This document shows, piece after piece, positions 31,430-40,977 of a stretch of 64,000 nucleotides of DNA. Position 1 is the first letter of the stretch; every line of letters starts with the position of its first letter. Source of the DNA: an uncultured Clostridia bacterium (lineage in GTDB: Bacteria > Bacillota > Clostridia > TANB77 > CAG-508); the NCBI GenBank assembly GCA_947626815.1, contig CANQTN010000001.1, positions 142,483-206,482 of the forward strand, written 5' to 3'. Made by a program: the position numbers and the translations under genes. Under the pieces are notes generated by a model. The model ran no database searches, had not been told where the DNA came from, and worked only from the letters and a program-made list of their open reading frames with translations.

Positions 31430-32245
31430 ATGTATAAAAATAAAAAAGTCGGAGTAGTAGGTGTAATAATAACTATAATTATTTTAATATTTATAGTTAT
31501 ATTTTCAAATGGAGAGTCAAATAATTCATTTTTTGAAAATATAGCAAGTAATTTAGTTATGCCAATACAGAATGGACTAACTTATTTAAAAAATAAAATA
31601 AGTGGGAATAATACATTTTTTACAGACATAAATAACTTGAAAGAAGAAAATGCAAAACTAAAACAAGCCAATAGTGAATTAGAGCAATCTTTAAGAGAAT
31701 TAGAAAATATAAAAACACAAAATGAAACATTAAAAGAATATTTAGGGTTAACAGAAAAATATGGAGAATATAAAACAATACCAGGGTATGTAATAAACAA
31801 AGACATAAGTAATTACTCAAAAATTATAGTCATCAGCATAGGAAAAAGGGATGGTGTAGAAGAGCAAATGACAGTAATAGCAGACAAAGGACTAGTAGGA
31901 CATGTTGTTTCAGTAACAGATACTACAGCTAAAGTACAAACAATAATTGATACGGCAAGTTCGGTAAGCTGTTCTATGAGTACAACAAAAGATAGTATAG
32001 TTTGTAAAGGAACTCTAGATGATAAATCTTTATTAAAAGCAATGTATATTCCAACAGAAGCAAATATTATTCAAGGAGATAGTATAGAAACTTCTGGACT
32101 TGGAGGAATCTATCCAAAAGGAATACATATAGGAACAGTGCAAAAAGTTACAAATACACGAAATACTACAGATAGATATGCCTTGGTAGAAACAGCAGTA
32201 GATTTTGAAAAATTAGATACAGTATTAGTAATAAATACAAAATAG
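31430..32245 (+). CDS. mreC: rod shape-determining protein MreC
   Basis: N-terminal TM, coiled coil, VIADKGLVGHV; mre gene order. Confidence 0.9.
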   Translation: MYKNKKVGVVGVIITIIILIFIVIFSNGESNNSFFENIASNLVMPIQNGLTYLKNKISGNNTFFTDINNLKEENAKLKQANSELEQSLRELENIKTQNETLKEYLGLTEKYGEYKTIPGYVINKDISNYSKIIVISIGKRDGVEEQMTVIADKGLVGHVVSVTDTTAKVQTIIDTASSVSCSMSTTKDSIVCKGTLDDKSLLKAMYIPTEANIIQGDSIETSGLGGIYPKGIHIGTVQKVTNTRNTTDRYALVETAVDFEKLDTVLVINTK

Positions 32246-32254
32246 CTAAAAGAG

Positions 32255-32797
32255 GTGAATCAAGTGAAAAGAATAATAATAAATGTAATTTTAACATTAA
32301 TAGCAGTAATAATATATATTTTACAAGCTAACTTTTTTTCTTGGTTTACAATAGCTGGAATTATGCCTAATTTATTTGTAATATTTGCATTATTTATAGG
32401 GCTATTTGGAAGTAGAACAATGGGAACAATTTATGGATTAGTAGTAGGTTTATTTATTGATGGTATAATAGGAACAAAAATAGGAATTAACTGTATAGGT
32501 TTAGGATTAATAGGATTTTTAGCGGCGATTTTTGACAAAAACTTTTCTAAAGATAGTAGAATGACAATAATGGTTATGGTAATAGTTGCAACAGCAATAT
32601 TTGAAATTTTTTCATATTTATTAAGCTATATTTTAACATCGATAAATATTGAAATTATTAATTTTATTAAAATATTATCAATAGAAATTATATATAATTT
32701 AATTTTGGCAATTATATTATATCCATTAATACAAAAAGCAGGATATTATATAGAAAACGAATACAAAGGGAATAAGATTTTAACAAAATACTTCTAA
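32255..32797 (+). CDS. mreD: rod shape-determining protein MreD
   Basis: polytopic membrane protein in mreBCD order. Confidence 0.85.
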   Translation: MNQVKRIIINVILTLIAVIIYILQANFFSWFTIAGIMPNLFVIFALFIGLFGSRTMGTIYGLVVGLFIDGIIGTKIGINCIGLGLIGFLAAIFDKNFSKDSRMTIMVMVIVATAIFEIFSYLLSYILTSINIEIINFIKILSIEIIYNLILAIILYPLIQKAGYYIENEYKGNKILTKYF

Positions 32798-32845
32798 AAT
32801 TATTAAAATACTGAAACTAAAAATAATTTGAAGAGAGGTGAAAAT

Positions 32846-34960
32846 TTGGTAAGAAGTACAAAAAAGAAAGCAAATATAAATTTAAGATTTAATATTTTAA
32901 CTGTATTAATATATGTTGTAGGAATAGTATTAATAGCCAAATTATTCACACTTCAAATTGTAAATGGAGCAGAATATAGAGAACAATCAAACACAAGACT
33001 AACAAGAGAAAGCACTTTAAAAGCGACAAGAGGGGTAATAATGGACAAAACAGGTACACCACTTGTTACCTCAAAAATGCAATTTACATTAGAAATGTAT
33101 AAAAGTAAAGTTGATACTGAAACTTTAAATAAAGACATATTAAATATGATACAAGTCTTAGAAAAATATCAATGTACATATTCAGACACATTTCCAATAA
33201 AAATAGAGCCATTTGAATATGCCATACAAGATGAAAATTTAAAAAAATGGAAAGAAAATTATAAAATAGACGAAAATGCAACAGCAGAGCAAGCTTTTTA
33301 TACATTTAAGAAAAAATATGAAATAAATAATACAGATGTTCAAGAAGTAAGAAAAATAATGGTAATTAGATACTTACTGTCAACAGGAGGATATAGTAGT
33401 ACAAAATCAGTAGTAATTTCTAAAAATATACCAAATGAAGCAGTAGCAGAATTCAGTGAAAGTTCTGATAAATTTGCAGGTATTAATATAATAGTAGAAC
33501 CAGTAAGACAATATACATCAGGTAATTTAGCCTCTCACATATTAGGATATGCATCAATAATTGATCCTAAAGAATATGAAAAAAGAAAATCAACATATAA
33601 CCCAAATGATATAATAGGAAAAACAGGAGTAGAATATGTATTTGAGGAATATTTAAAGGGAAAAGATGGCATAAAACAAATAGATATGGCAGTAGATGGT
33701 ACAACTACAGCAGAATATATAGCACAAGAAGCAATAGCAGGATCAGATATAGTGCTAACAATAGATGCAAATTTACAAAAAATAACAGAAAACGCTTTAG
33801 CAGCAAATATACAAAAAATAGCATCAGGAGGTTTTGGTCAAGCATCACCTACAAGAGCAGGAGCATGTGTAGTAATGAATGTAAATACAGGAGAAATTTT
33901 AGCAATGGCAAGTTATCCAGACTATATACCATCAGACTTTGTAGGAGGAATAAGTAACGAAAACTGGGCAAAATATAGAGATAATGAAGCAAAACCATTA
34001 GTTAATAAAGCAACGCAAAATTCATATTCACCAGGTTCTACATTTAAAATGGTAACAGCAATAGCAGGATTAGAAACTGGAACTATAAATTTATCAACAA
34101 AAATTAATGATACAGGAGTATATAGAAAATATAGAGATTATCAACCAAGATGCTGGTATTATACGAGTTATCATAGAGGACATGGTTATATGGATGTAAC
34201 AAGTGCAATTGAGCAATCATGTAACTATTTCTTTTATGACACAGCAGATAAAATGGGAATAGATCAATTAGTAAGATTTGCTAAATATTTTGGATTAGGA
34301 ACAAAGACAGGAGTAGAATTACAAAGTGAAGTGGCAGGAGTATTAGCAAGTCAGGAAAGTAGAAAAACAATACATCCAAATGAACCATATTGGGCACCAG
34401 GTTTTACATTGCAAGCAGCAATTGGGCAAAATGATAATGAATTTACGCCTGTACAAATGGCAAGATATATTAGTATATTAGCTAATGGTGGAAAGCCAAT
34501 TGATGTTACATTAATAAAGACAATAAGAAAATCAGATGGTTCAGAAGCATCTAGAGAAGAAATAAATCAATTTGTAAATAAAAAATTAGGACTTACACAA
34601 GAAAGCTCAGAAGAAATACAAATAAACCCAAACAATTTAAAGGCTGTATTACAAGGAATGAAATCAGTTACAAGTGATAGTGGAGGAACAGCATATGCAA
34701 CATTTAAAGATTTTAACATTAGTGTAGGAGGTAAAACTGGTTCAGCAGAAGCCCCAAATAATCAAGTACATGCATGGTTTGTTGGATTTGCACCTTTTGA
34801 GAATCCAGAAATAGCAATAGTAGTTATGGTAGAAAATGGTGGTCATGGAAATTATACAGCAGAAGTAGTAAGAGATATTATGGCAGAATACTTTGGAATG
34901 AATACACAAAATATAGAAGAAAATATGAGTGCAATACCATATATAGAGATAATGAGATAA
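32846..34960 (+). CDS. mrdA: penicillin-binding protein 2 / MrdA-like transpeptidase (TTG start)
   Basis: SPGSTFKM (SxxK), GKTGSAE (KTG); follows mreD. Confidence 0.9.
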   Translation: MVRSTKKKANINLRFNILTVLIYVVGIVLIAKLFTLQIVNGAEYREQSNTRLTRESTLKATRGVIMDKTGTPLVTSKMQFTLEMYKSKVDTETLNKDILNMIQVLEKYQCTYSDTFPIKIEPFEYAIQDENLKKWKENYKIDENATAEQAFYTFKKKYEINNTDVQEVRKIMVIRYLLSTGGYSSTKSVVISKNIPNEAVAEFSESSDKFAGINIIVEPVRQYTSGNLASHILGYASIIDPKEYEKRKSTYNPNDIIGKTGVEYVFEEYLKGKDGIKQIDMAVDGTTTAEYIAQEAIAGSDIVLTIDANLQKITENALAANIQKIASGGFGQASPTRAGACVVMNVNTGEILAMASYPDYIPSDFVGGISNENWAKYRDNEAKPLVNKATQNSYSPGSTFKMVTAIAGLETGTINLSTKINDTGVYRKYRDYQPRCWYYTSYHRGHGYMDVTSAIEQSCNYFFYDTADKMGIDQLVRFAKYFGLGTKTGVELQSEVAGVLASQESRKTIHPNEPYWAPGFTLQAAIGQNDNEFTPVQMARYISILANGGKPIDVTLIKTIRKSDGSEASREEINQFVNKKLGLTQESSEEIQINPNNLKAVLQGMKSVTSDSGGTAYATFKDFNISVGGKTGSAEAPNNQVHAWFVGFAPFENPEIAIVVMVENGGHGNYTAEVVRDIMAEYFGMNTQNIEENMSAIPYIEIMR

Positions 34961-35001
34961 GTAAAAAATATTTATAAAGTTCGATAAGAAATGAGGTTAA
35001 A

Positions 35002-35613
35002 ATGAAAAATTGTGTTAGTATTAATTTAAAAAAAGATGAAATAGTGATAAAACTCAGTGAAGAAGCAGATCAAACTGAAATTATGGAAGACTTGAAAAAG
35101 AAATTAACAGAATTAAAAAAATTATATCAAGATGAAAGAACACCAATATTAGTAACTGGAAAAATACTAAAAAATAAAGAAATGGACGAATTGAAAGAAT
35201 TAATAAAAAGTAAAATAGATGTTGAAATTGACTTTGATACACCTAAAAGTTTAGGATTACATAGCATAAAGAAAACATTTGAAAAAGAAATAGCAGTATC
35301 TGAGACTAAATTTCATAGAGGCTCTTTAAGATCAGGGCAAAAAATAGAATCAGAAGGAAGTTTAGTAATAATAGGAGATGTTAATTCAGGAGCAGAAGTC
35401 ATTGCATCTGACAATATTATAATACAAGGGGCATTAAGAGGCTTAGCACATGCAGGGGCAAAAGGAAATAGACAGGCAATTATAGCGGCTGGATTAGTAG
35501 ATACAGTTCAAATACGAATAGCAAACATAGTAAAGGAAATTGACAGGGATGAAGAACCTGTACATAAGCAGGCATATATAAGCATTAGTGAAGACGAAAT
35601 AATAATAGAATGA
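35002..35613 (+). CDS. minC: septum site-determining protein MinC
   Basis: HRGSLRSGQKIESEGSLVIIGDVNSGAEVIASDNIIIQGALRGLAHAGAKGN. Confidence 0.92.
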   Translation: MKNCVSINLKKDEIVIKLSEEADQTEIMEDLKKKLTELKKLYQDERTPILVTGKILKNKEMDELKELIKSKIDVEIDFDTPKSLGLHSIKKTFEKEIAVSETKFHRGSLRSGQKIESEGSLVIIGDVNSGAEVIASDNIIIQGALRGLAHAGAKGNRQAIIAAGLVDTVQIRIANIVKEIDRDEEPVHKQAYISISEDEIIIE

Positions 35614-35616
35614 AAA

Positions 35617-35940
35617 TCAACTTATTAATAATAAAATCAAAACCATATATAACATTTGATCTTGAACATTTTCTTTATATAAGAAAAATAATAAACCAAG
35701 AATTATAATATCATCTAGATATAACTTTATACCAAAAATTTCAAATATAGGCTCTTCTATATTGGTAAAGAGAGGAGTTTTGAAATGGATTGGACCAAAT
35801 GAGTTATATTTAGATGATTTTTTATTGTGAAATTCTATATCATTACTTTGAAGAGAATTTTTATTAATATTATCTTTATTATAAGAAGGATTAGGGATAT
35901 AAGGATTGTACCTATAATAATTATCATAAAAATTAGCCAT
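35617..35940 (-). CDS. hypothetical protein
   Basis: clean minus-strand ORF downstream of 36376-35944 gene. Confidence 0.6.
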   Translation of the reverse strand: MANFYDNYYRYNPYIPNPSYNKDNINKNSLQSNDIEFHNKKSSKYNSFGPIHFKTPLFTNIEEPIFEIFGIKLYLDDIIILGLLFFLYKENVQDQMLYMVLILLLIS

Positions 35941-35943
35941 TTA

Positions 35944-36376
35944 TCAAGAATTCTCCTTATTGTCATTTTTTAATAAATCAGCAATTTTAGCAACATTTAA
36001 TAAATTTGCATATTGATCTAATTTTTCTTTTTTTTCTTCTCTTAAGTAGGGTTTTAATGAATACAGCAAATTAGAACGTGGATCGTTAGAATCATTTAAT
36101 TTTTCCATAATAGATTTCATTTTCAAAATAGTATTCATATCTATTTTGCTAAAATCAAAATTATTGTTGGTATTAGAACTATTGAAATTATTAGTATTAG
36201 TTGCTGTATTATTGAGATTTTGGGAATTATTAGAATTAGTATTTTGATTAAGCATAGAAGAAAAATTTTGTATCATTTCAGGAGAAATTCCGAGACATAA
36301 TATCATCTAAATTACCATTATTAAGCATGTTTTTTAAATTATTTATTGTATTATCATCAAAATTCATATTATTCAA
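35944..36376 (-). CDS. hypothetical protein; needs +1 shift at minus-strand CGG (36290-36292)
   Basis: ORFs 36278-36481(-) and 35944-36306(-) join as LNNMNFDDNTINNLKNMLNNGNLDDIMSGISPEMIQNFSSMLNQ...; GAGGTG SD before TTG at 36376. Confidence 0.75.
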
Positions 36377-36483
36377 AAAAATCACCTCTATAATAATATA
36401 TGAAAAAAGTAAAAAAAATTTACTACTTAGTGTTAAATTATTGTATTTCATAAATGAAAAAATTTCTAATAATTTTTGCAAAT

Positions 36484-36822
36484 GTTACATTCTACTTGTC
36501 AGTAGTACAAATGGTCAATGATAATATATTATTTATTTGTAACGCAACTGCATACCAATGCTGTCAACTTAAGAAATTGCTCTAGATAATATATTATTTA
36601 TTTGTAACTCCCAGCTACATAACAGCTTGTATACCAAATTTTATAATAAATTATAAAATTTGCGTTACAATCTGTAATTTGCTGGTCCCCCCGAATTGTT
36701 ACTGCATAAATAATATATTATCTAGAGCAATTTCTTAAGTTGACAGTATTGCTGTAATTTGCTGATTCTCTCGAATTGTTACGTATAAATAATATAATTA
36801 TCATTTACCAGTAAACTGTAAC
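36484..36822. repeat. MITE-like element copy D (outer), with 8-bp TSD, containing a nested copy
   Basis: TSD TTGCAAAT at 36476-36483 and 36823-36830; TIR GTTACA...TGTAAC; nested copy 36561-36746. Confidence 0.85.
36561..36746. repeat. MITE-like element nested inside copy D
   Basis: CTGTCAACTTAAGAAATTGCTCTAGA... / ...TCTAGAGCAATTTCTTAAGTTGACAG. Confidence 0.85.
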
Positions 36823-37032
36823 TTGCAAATCAACAAAATTTTACTTTTTTATTGCTTTTTTTTTTATTCTGTAATAAAATAAAAAAATAAAAAATAAGAA
36901 AATAATGAAAAATAAAATAAATATAAAAAAAATGTAAAAAACTTTTTTAGTATAGATACCTAAAAAAGACAAAAACCACAAAGGACAAGTAGTAAAATAA
37001 GCCTATAAAAAATAAAGAGGTGGTATTTAAGG

Positions 37033-39435
37033 ATGTTTCAAAATATTATAGAAAAAGAAAACAAATTGAATATTTTTTCAAATGTATTTGCTGCAAAAAA
37101 TATAGTCATATATATACTTTCATTTATGTTGTCAATGGTAGGAATAGGTGGAGAATTTTCAATTTTTAGTATAAGTATGTTAGGTGCTTGTTTTGCATCT
37201 TCTATACCTTTACTTGGAATTGTTATAGTATCTTTAATTGGAAATTTAATAAAGTTCGGCATAGGTGGTGCATTAGGATATTTTTTAACTACATTAGTAT
37301 TAATAGCAACTTTATTTATTGTGAAACCAATTTATAATGATAAAGAAAGAAATGAAAAAATAAAAATAGGGAAAAATATTTTTTTATCAATAATTATAAT
37401 ACAAATAGTAAAATTATTAATGTCTGGATTTACTATATATGATGTTTTATCAGGTATAGTATTTGCGATTATAGGGGTTGTATTTTATAAAATATTTGTT
37501 AATTCAACAGTTGTATTGCAAGAATTTTGGCAAAAAAAAGCAGTTACAATTGAGGAATTAATAGGTGCAAGTCTTATATTATCAATTGGTTTTGCAGCAT
37601 TAGAAGACTTTAGCATATTAGGATTTGAAATAAAAAATATATTAAGTATTTTAATGGTTATGATATTAGGATGGAAAAATGGAATTTTGGTGGGAACAAC
37701 AGCAGGTGTAACTATAGGTGTAACATTGGGTGTAATAACAGCTACAGAACCTATAATGATAGCAGCATATGCAATATCTGGAATGATGGCAGGAATATTA
37801 AATAGGTTTGGAAAAATAGGAGTAGTAGTTGGCTTTGCACTTGGAAATGTGATTTTAGCATATGTTGCGAATGGATATACAGTAGAATTAATACATTTTA
37901 AAGAAATTCTAATAGCATTTATTGGATTATTAGCAGTTCCAAATAATATACATATTGAAATTGAAGAATTTTTAGGAAAAACGAAAATGTTACCACTTGC
38001 ACCTGAAAGAACTTTAAATAGAAGTAAAGAAGTAGTAGAAAATTTAAATCAAGTATCAGATGCAATACAAGAAATGGCTGTAACATACAATGAAGTAGAG
38101 AAATCTTCATATGCTGCAAATAAACAAATATTTATAGCAGAATTGTTAAACAATTTAGAACCATATAAAGAAAATATGTTATATGATGATATGGCAAATA
38201 CTGAAGGCAAAATAATAGATGAAATATTTAAAGTTTTAATAGACAAGCAAGAAATAACAAGACCAATATTTTTAGAGACATTTGCAAAATGTAATAGTTA
38301 CATAGTAGGATTTGACGACAAGGATATTAGTAAATACTTGGAAAATAGTATTTCTCAAATGATTAATATGATAAATCTTTCTTATAAAGTGGCTAAATCT
38401 AATTTTATATGGAAAAAAAGAGTAGAAGAAAAGCAAAGAAATATGGGTAAACAATTAGATAATGTATCAAAAGCAATTAAAAAAGTAGCAAAAGGATTAG
38501 AAAGTGACTTAAAAAGTGAAACGAAATATAAAAAACAAGAAATGCAAATAACTGAATTATTAAAGCAAAAATCAATATTAGTGCAAGATACTTTAATAAA
38601 AAAAGATGGGAGATACATAGTAGAGGTTTACTTAGAAGAAGAATTAGAAAATTCAAGTATAGAAATGATAGAAAAAATAGCAACACAAGTATTATCAGAA
38701 AAAATTGTATTTAATGAAGAAGCGAGTGTAGGAAAGAAAATTAGCTTATTATCAGAAGACAAATATGTAATGGCAATAGCTACGGAAGGAGCTGCTAAAA
38801 GCAAAAGTGAGGTAACAGGTGATGCGATGTTAAGCATAAGACTTAAAGACGGAAAATACTTAGTAGCAATAAGTGATGGAATGGGGACAGGAACTAAAGC
38901 AAGAAAAAGTAGTACTAAATCACTAAAAATGTTAGAAAATTTGATATTATCTGGATTTGATAAAAATATTTCATTAGAATTGATAAATACACTATTAATA
39001 AATCAAAATCCAGAAACATTTGCAACTTTGGATATTGCTATAATTGATTTATATTTAGGAAATATAGAATTCATAAAAAGTAGTGCATGTCCAACATATA
39101 TAAAAAATAATAAAAAAGTGCAAGTAATTAAATCAAATTCATTACCAACAGGAATGATACAAGAAGGAAATCATTTAGAAACATATGATAGAGATATAAA
39201 TTCTGGAGATATTATGCTAATGTGTTCAGATGGAATACTAGATGCAAATATAGAGTATAAAAATAAAGAATTATGGATAAAATATATGTTAGAAGATATT
39301 GAAACAACTAATACGAGAAAAATTGCAAATTTAATATTAAATGAAGCAATAGACAATAATTTTGGTAATATTAAAGATGATATGAGTGTTATTGTATGTA
39401 AATTTATAAAAAGAGATGAACAAGTTGAAAATTAA
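37033..39435 (+). CDS. spoIIE: stage II sporulation protein E (serine phosphatase)
   Basis: N-terminal polytopic region, C-terminal SDGMGTGTKARKSSTKSLKMLENLILSGFD, MLMCSDGILDA. Confidence 0.92.
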   Translation: MFQNIIEKENKLNIFSNVFAAKNIVIYILSFMLSMVGIGGEFSIFSISMLGACFASSIPLLGIVIVSLIGNLIKFGIGGALGYFLTTLVLIATLFIVKPIYNDKERNEKIKIGKNIFLSIIIIQIVKLLMSGFTIYDVLSGIVFAIIGVVFYKIFVNSTVVLQEFWQKKAVTIEELIGASLILSIGFAALEDFSILGFEIKNILSILMVMILGWKNGILVGTTAGVTIGVTLGVITATEPIMIAAYAISGMMAGILNRFGKIGVVVGFALGNVILAYVANGYTVELIHFKEILIAFIGLLAVPNNIHIEIEEFLGKTKMLPLAPERTLNRSKEVVENLNQVSDAIQEMAVTYNEVEKSSYAANKQIFIAELLNNLEPYKENMLYDDMANTEGKIIDEIFKVLIDKQEITRPIFLETFAKCNSYIVGFDDKDISKYLENSISQMINMINLSYKVAKSNFIWKKRVEEKQRNMGKQLDNVSKAIKKVAKGLESDLKSETKYKKQEMQITELLKQKSILVQDTLIKKDGRYIVEVYLEEELENSSIEMIEKIATQVLSEKIVFNEEASVGKKISLLSEDKYVMAIATEGAAKSKSEVTGDAMLSIRLKDGKYLVAISDGMGTGTKARKSSTKSLKMLENLILSGFDKNISLELINTLLINQNPETFATLDIAIIDLYLGNIEFIKSSACPTYIKNNKKVQVIKSNSLPTGMIQEGNHLETYDRDINSGDIMLMCSDGILDANIEYKNKELWIKYMLEDIETTNTRKIANLILNEAIDNNFGNIKDDMSVIVCKFIKRDEQVEN

Positions 39436-39582
39436 GAGTATTGATATTGACTGATATGATTGTATTATATCGATTTTGATTTTTTGGAATATTTTATTAT
39501 TAAAAAAATTTTTTATAAACTATTGACAAAATAAATCAGAAAATGTATATTAAAAATATAAAAAAAAAAGGAGGAAAGAAAT

Positions 39583-40435
39583 ATGGCAAGTATAGGTATT
39601 GATGTGACGAAAATTCCAACGATTATTAATAATCTTAGGAATCAGTATGATGATATTGTTAAGAGTGCGAATAACGTAGGTAAAATTTTAGATAATCATA
39701 TAGGAACACCTCAAAAAGGTTGGTGTGATGATTATGCTAGAACATTTGTGAGATGGTGGAATGCAAGTAGTAAGAAAGAAGCTACAGGTGGAATGTTAGC
39801 AGTTGATAAAGAAGGTAAACTTATAATTACAGGAGACAATGAGGACAAACAAATATTTAGTGATGGAGAAGACAAAATAAAATTTACAGTTCAATTAGCA
39901 GGAAGATTATTTTTTATTAGTATTTGTGTACCGTTTAATACTTTGAGTGGAAATTTTGGTAAAGTAATTGAGCAAATAAAATATGGACCACAATATGTGC
40001 AAAAGGGAGGAAACAAAGAGTTACTAGAGAAAAGTCAAAGTAAAGGTCGGTGATAAATATAATGCTCATGTTTGGTCAGATATGATGGGTGATTTAGGCA
40101 TGGGACTTTGGAAGAAAACTAAATTAACTGTTTCAAGTGAAAATAAAACTGATCTAAAAAGGGTAGAGCATATGATAACAACTTTGAATACCCAATTGGA
40201 GACATTTCATGGACAAGTTAACACTTTTGTTAATACAATAAATGGAGTGGTGAATAATGGAGCGTGGACAATTGGTAATGCTGACAATATAAAGGAGGCT
40301 TGTAAGGAGTTAAGTACAAAGATGGATACTTATTTACGTAAATTTAGTACAAGTACGAATAGAGCTCTTGAGTTAAGTTATAAAACTGCGAAGGCAAAAA
40401 TGGAAAAGACATTGGCTACGAGATTCACTGATTAA
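39583..40435 (+). CDS. T7SS-linked hypothetical/WXG100-like substrate; needs +1 shift at CGG 40048-40050
   Basis: ORF 39583-40053 continues as ...EKSQSKGGDKYNAHVWSDMMGDLGMGLWKKTKLTVSSENK... when C is skipped; upstream of essC-like gene. Confidence 0.7.
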
Positions 40436-40454
40436 ATAAATTAATTTAAAATAA

Positions 40455-40500
40455 TGAAAAGAAATTTGTACATTGAATTTGTATAAATTTCTTTTTTAAA
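40455..40500 (+). terminator. terminator hairpin
   Basis: AAAAGAAATTTGTACATTGAATTTGTATAAATTTCTTTTTT. Confidence 0.6.
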
Positions 40501-40504
40501 TACG

Positions 40505-40723
40505 ACAGATATGTGCAATGCTGTCAACTTAAGAAATTGCTCTAGATAATATATTATTTATTTGCAACTCCCAGCTACATAACAGCTTGTATACCAAATT
40601 TTATAATAAATTATAAAATTTGCATTACGATCTGTAATTTGCTGGTCCCCCCGAATTGTTACGGCATAAATAATATATTATCTAGAGCAATTTCTTAAGT
40701 TGACGGTATTGTACATATGTGTT
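40505..40723. repeat. MITE-like element copy E
   Basis: extended arms ACAGATATGTGCAATGCTGTCAAC / GTTGACGGTATTGTACATATGTGT with common core. Confidence 0.85.
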
Positions 40724-40977
40724 GTTGTTTAGTTAATTAATAAAAATCTGCAACAAAGGTATATGTTACTAATTATAACCATAAGAGTATCAGTTATAAG
40801 GGATGGGATGGAAAATAAAAGTAAGAGTTAAATCAAAATGTAATACAAACGTAAAAGACGGCAAAACTAAAACTTCCGTAATATAGGAAGAAAACAACCA
40901 AATAGTTACTATTGAAAAAAAGGTAAAATATAAGTAAAATAAATATAAAGAAATATATATACACGAAAGGAAAGAAA

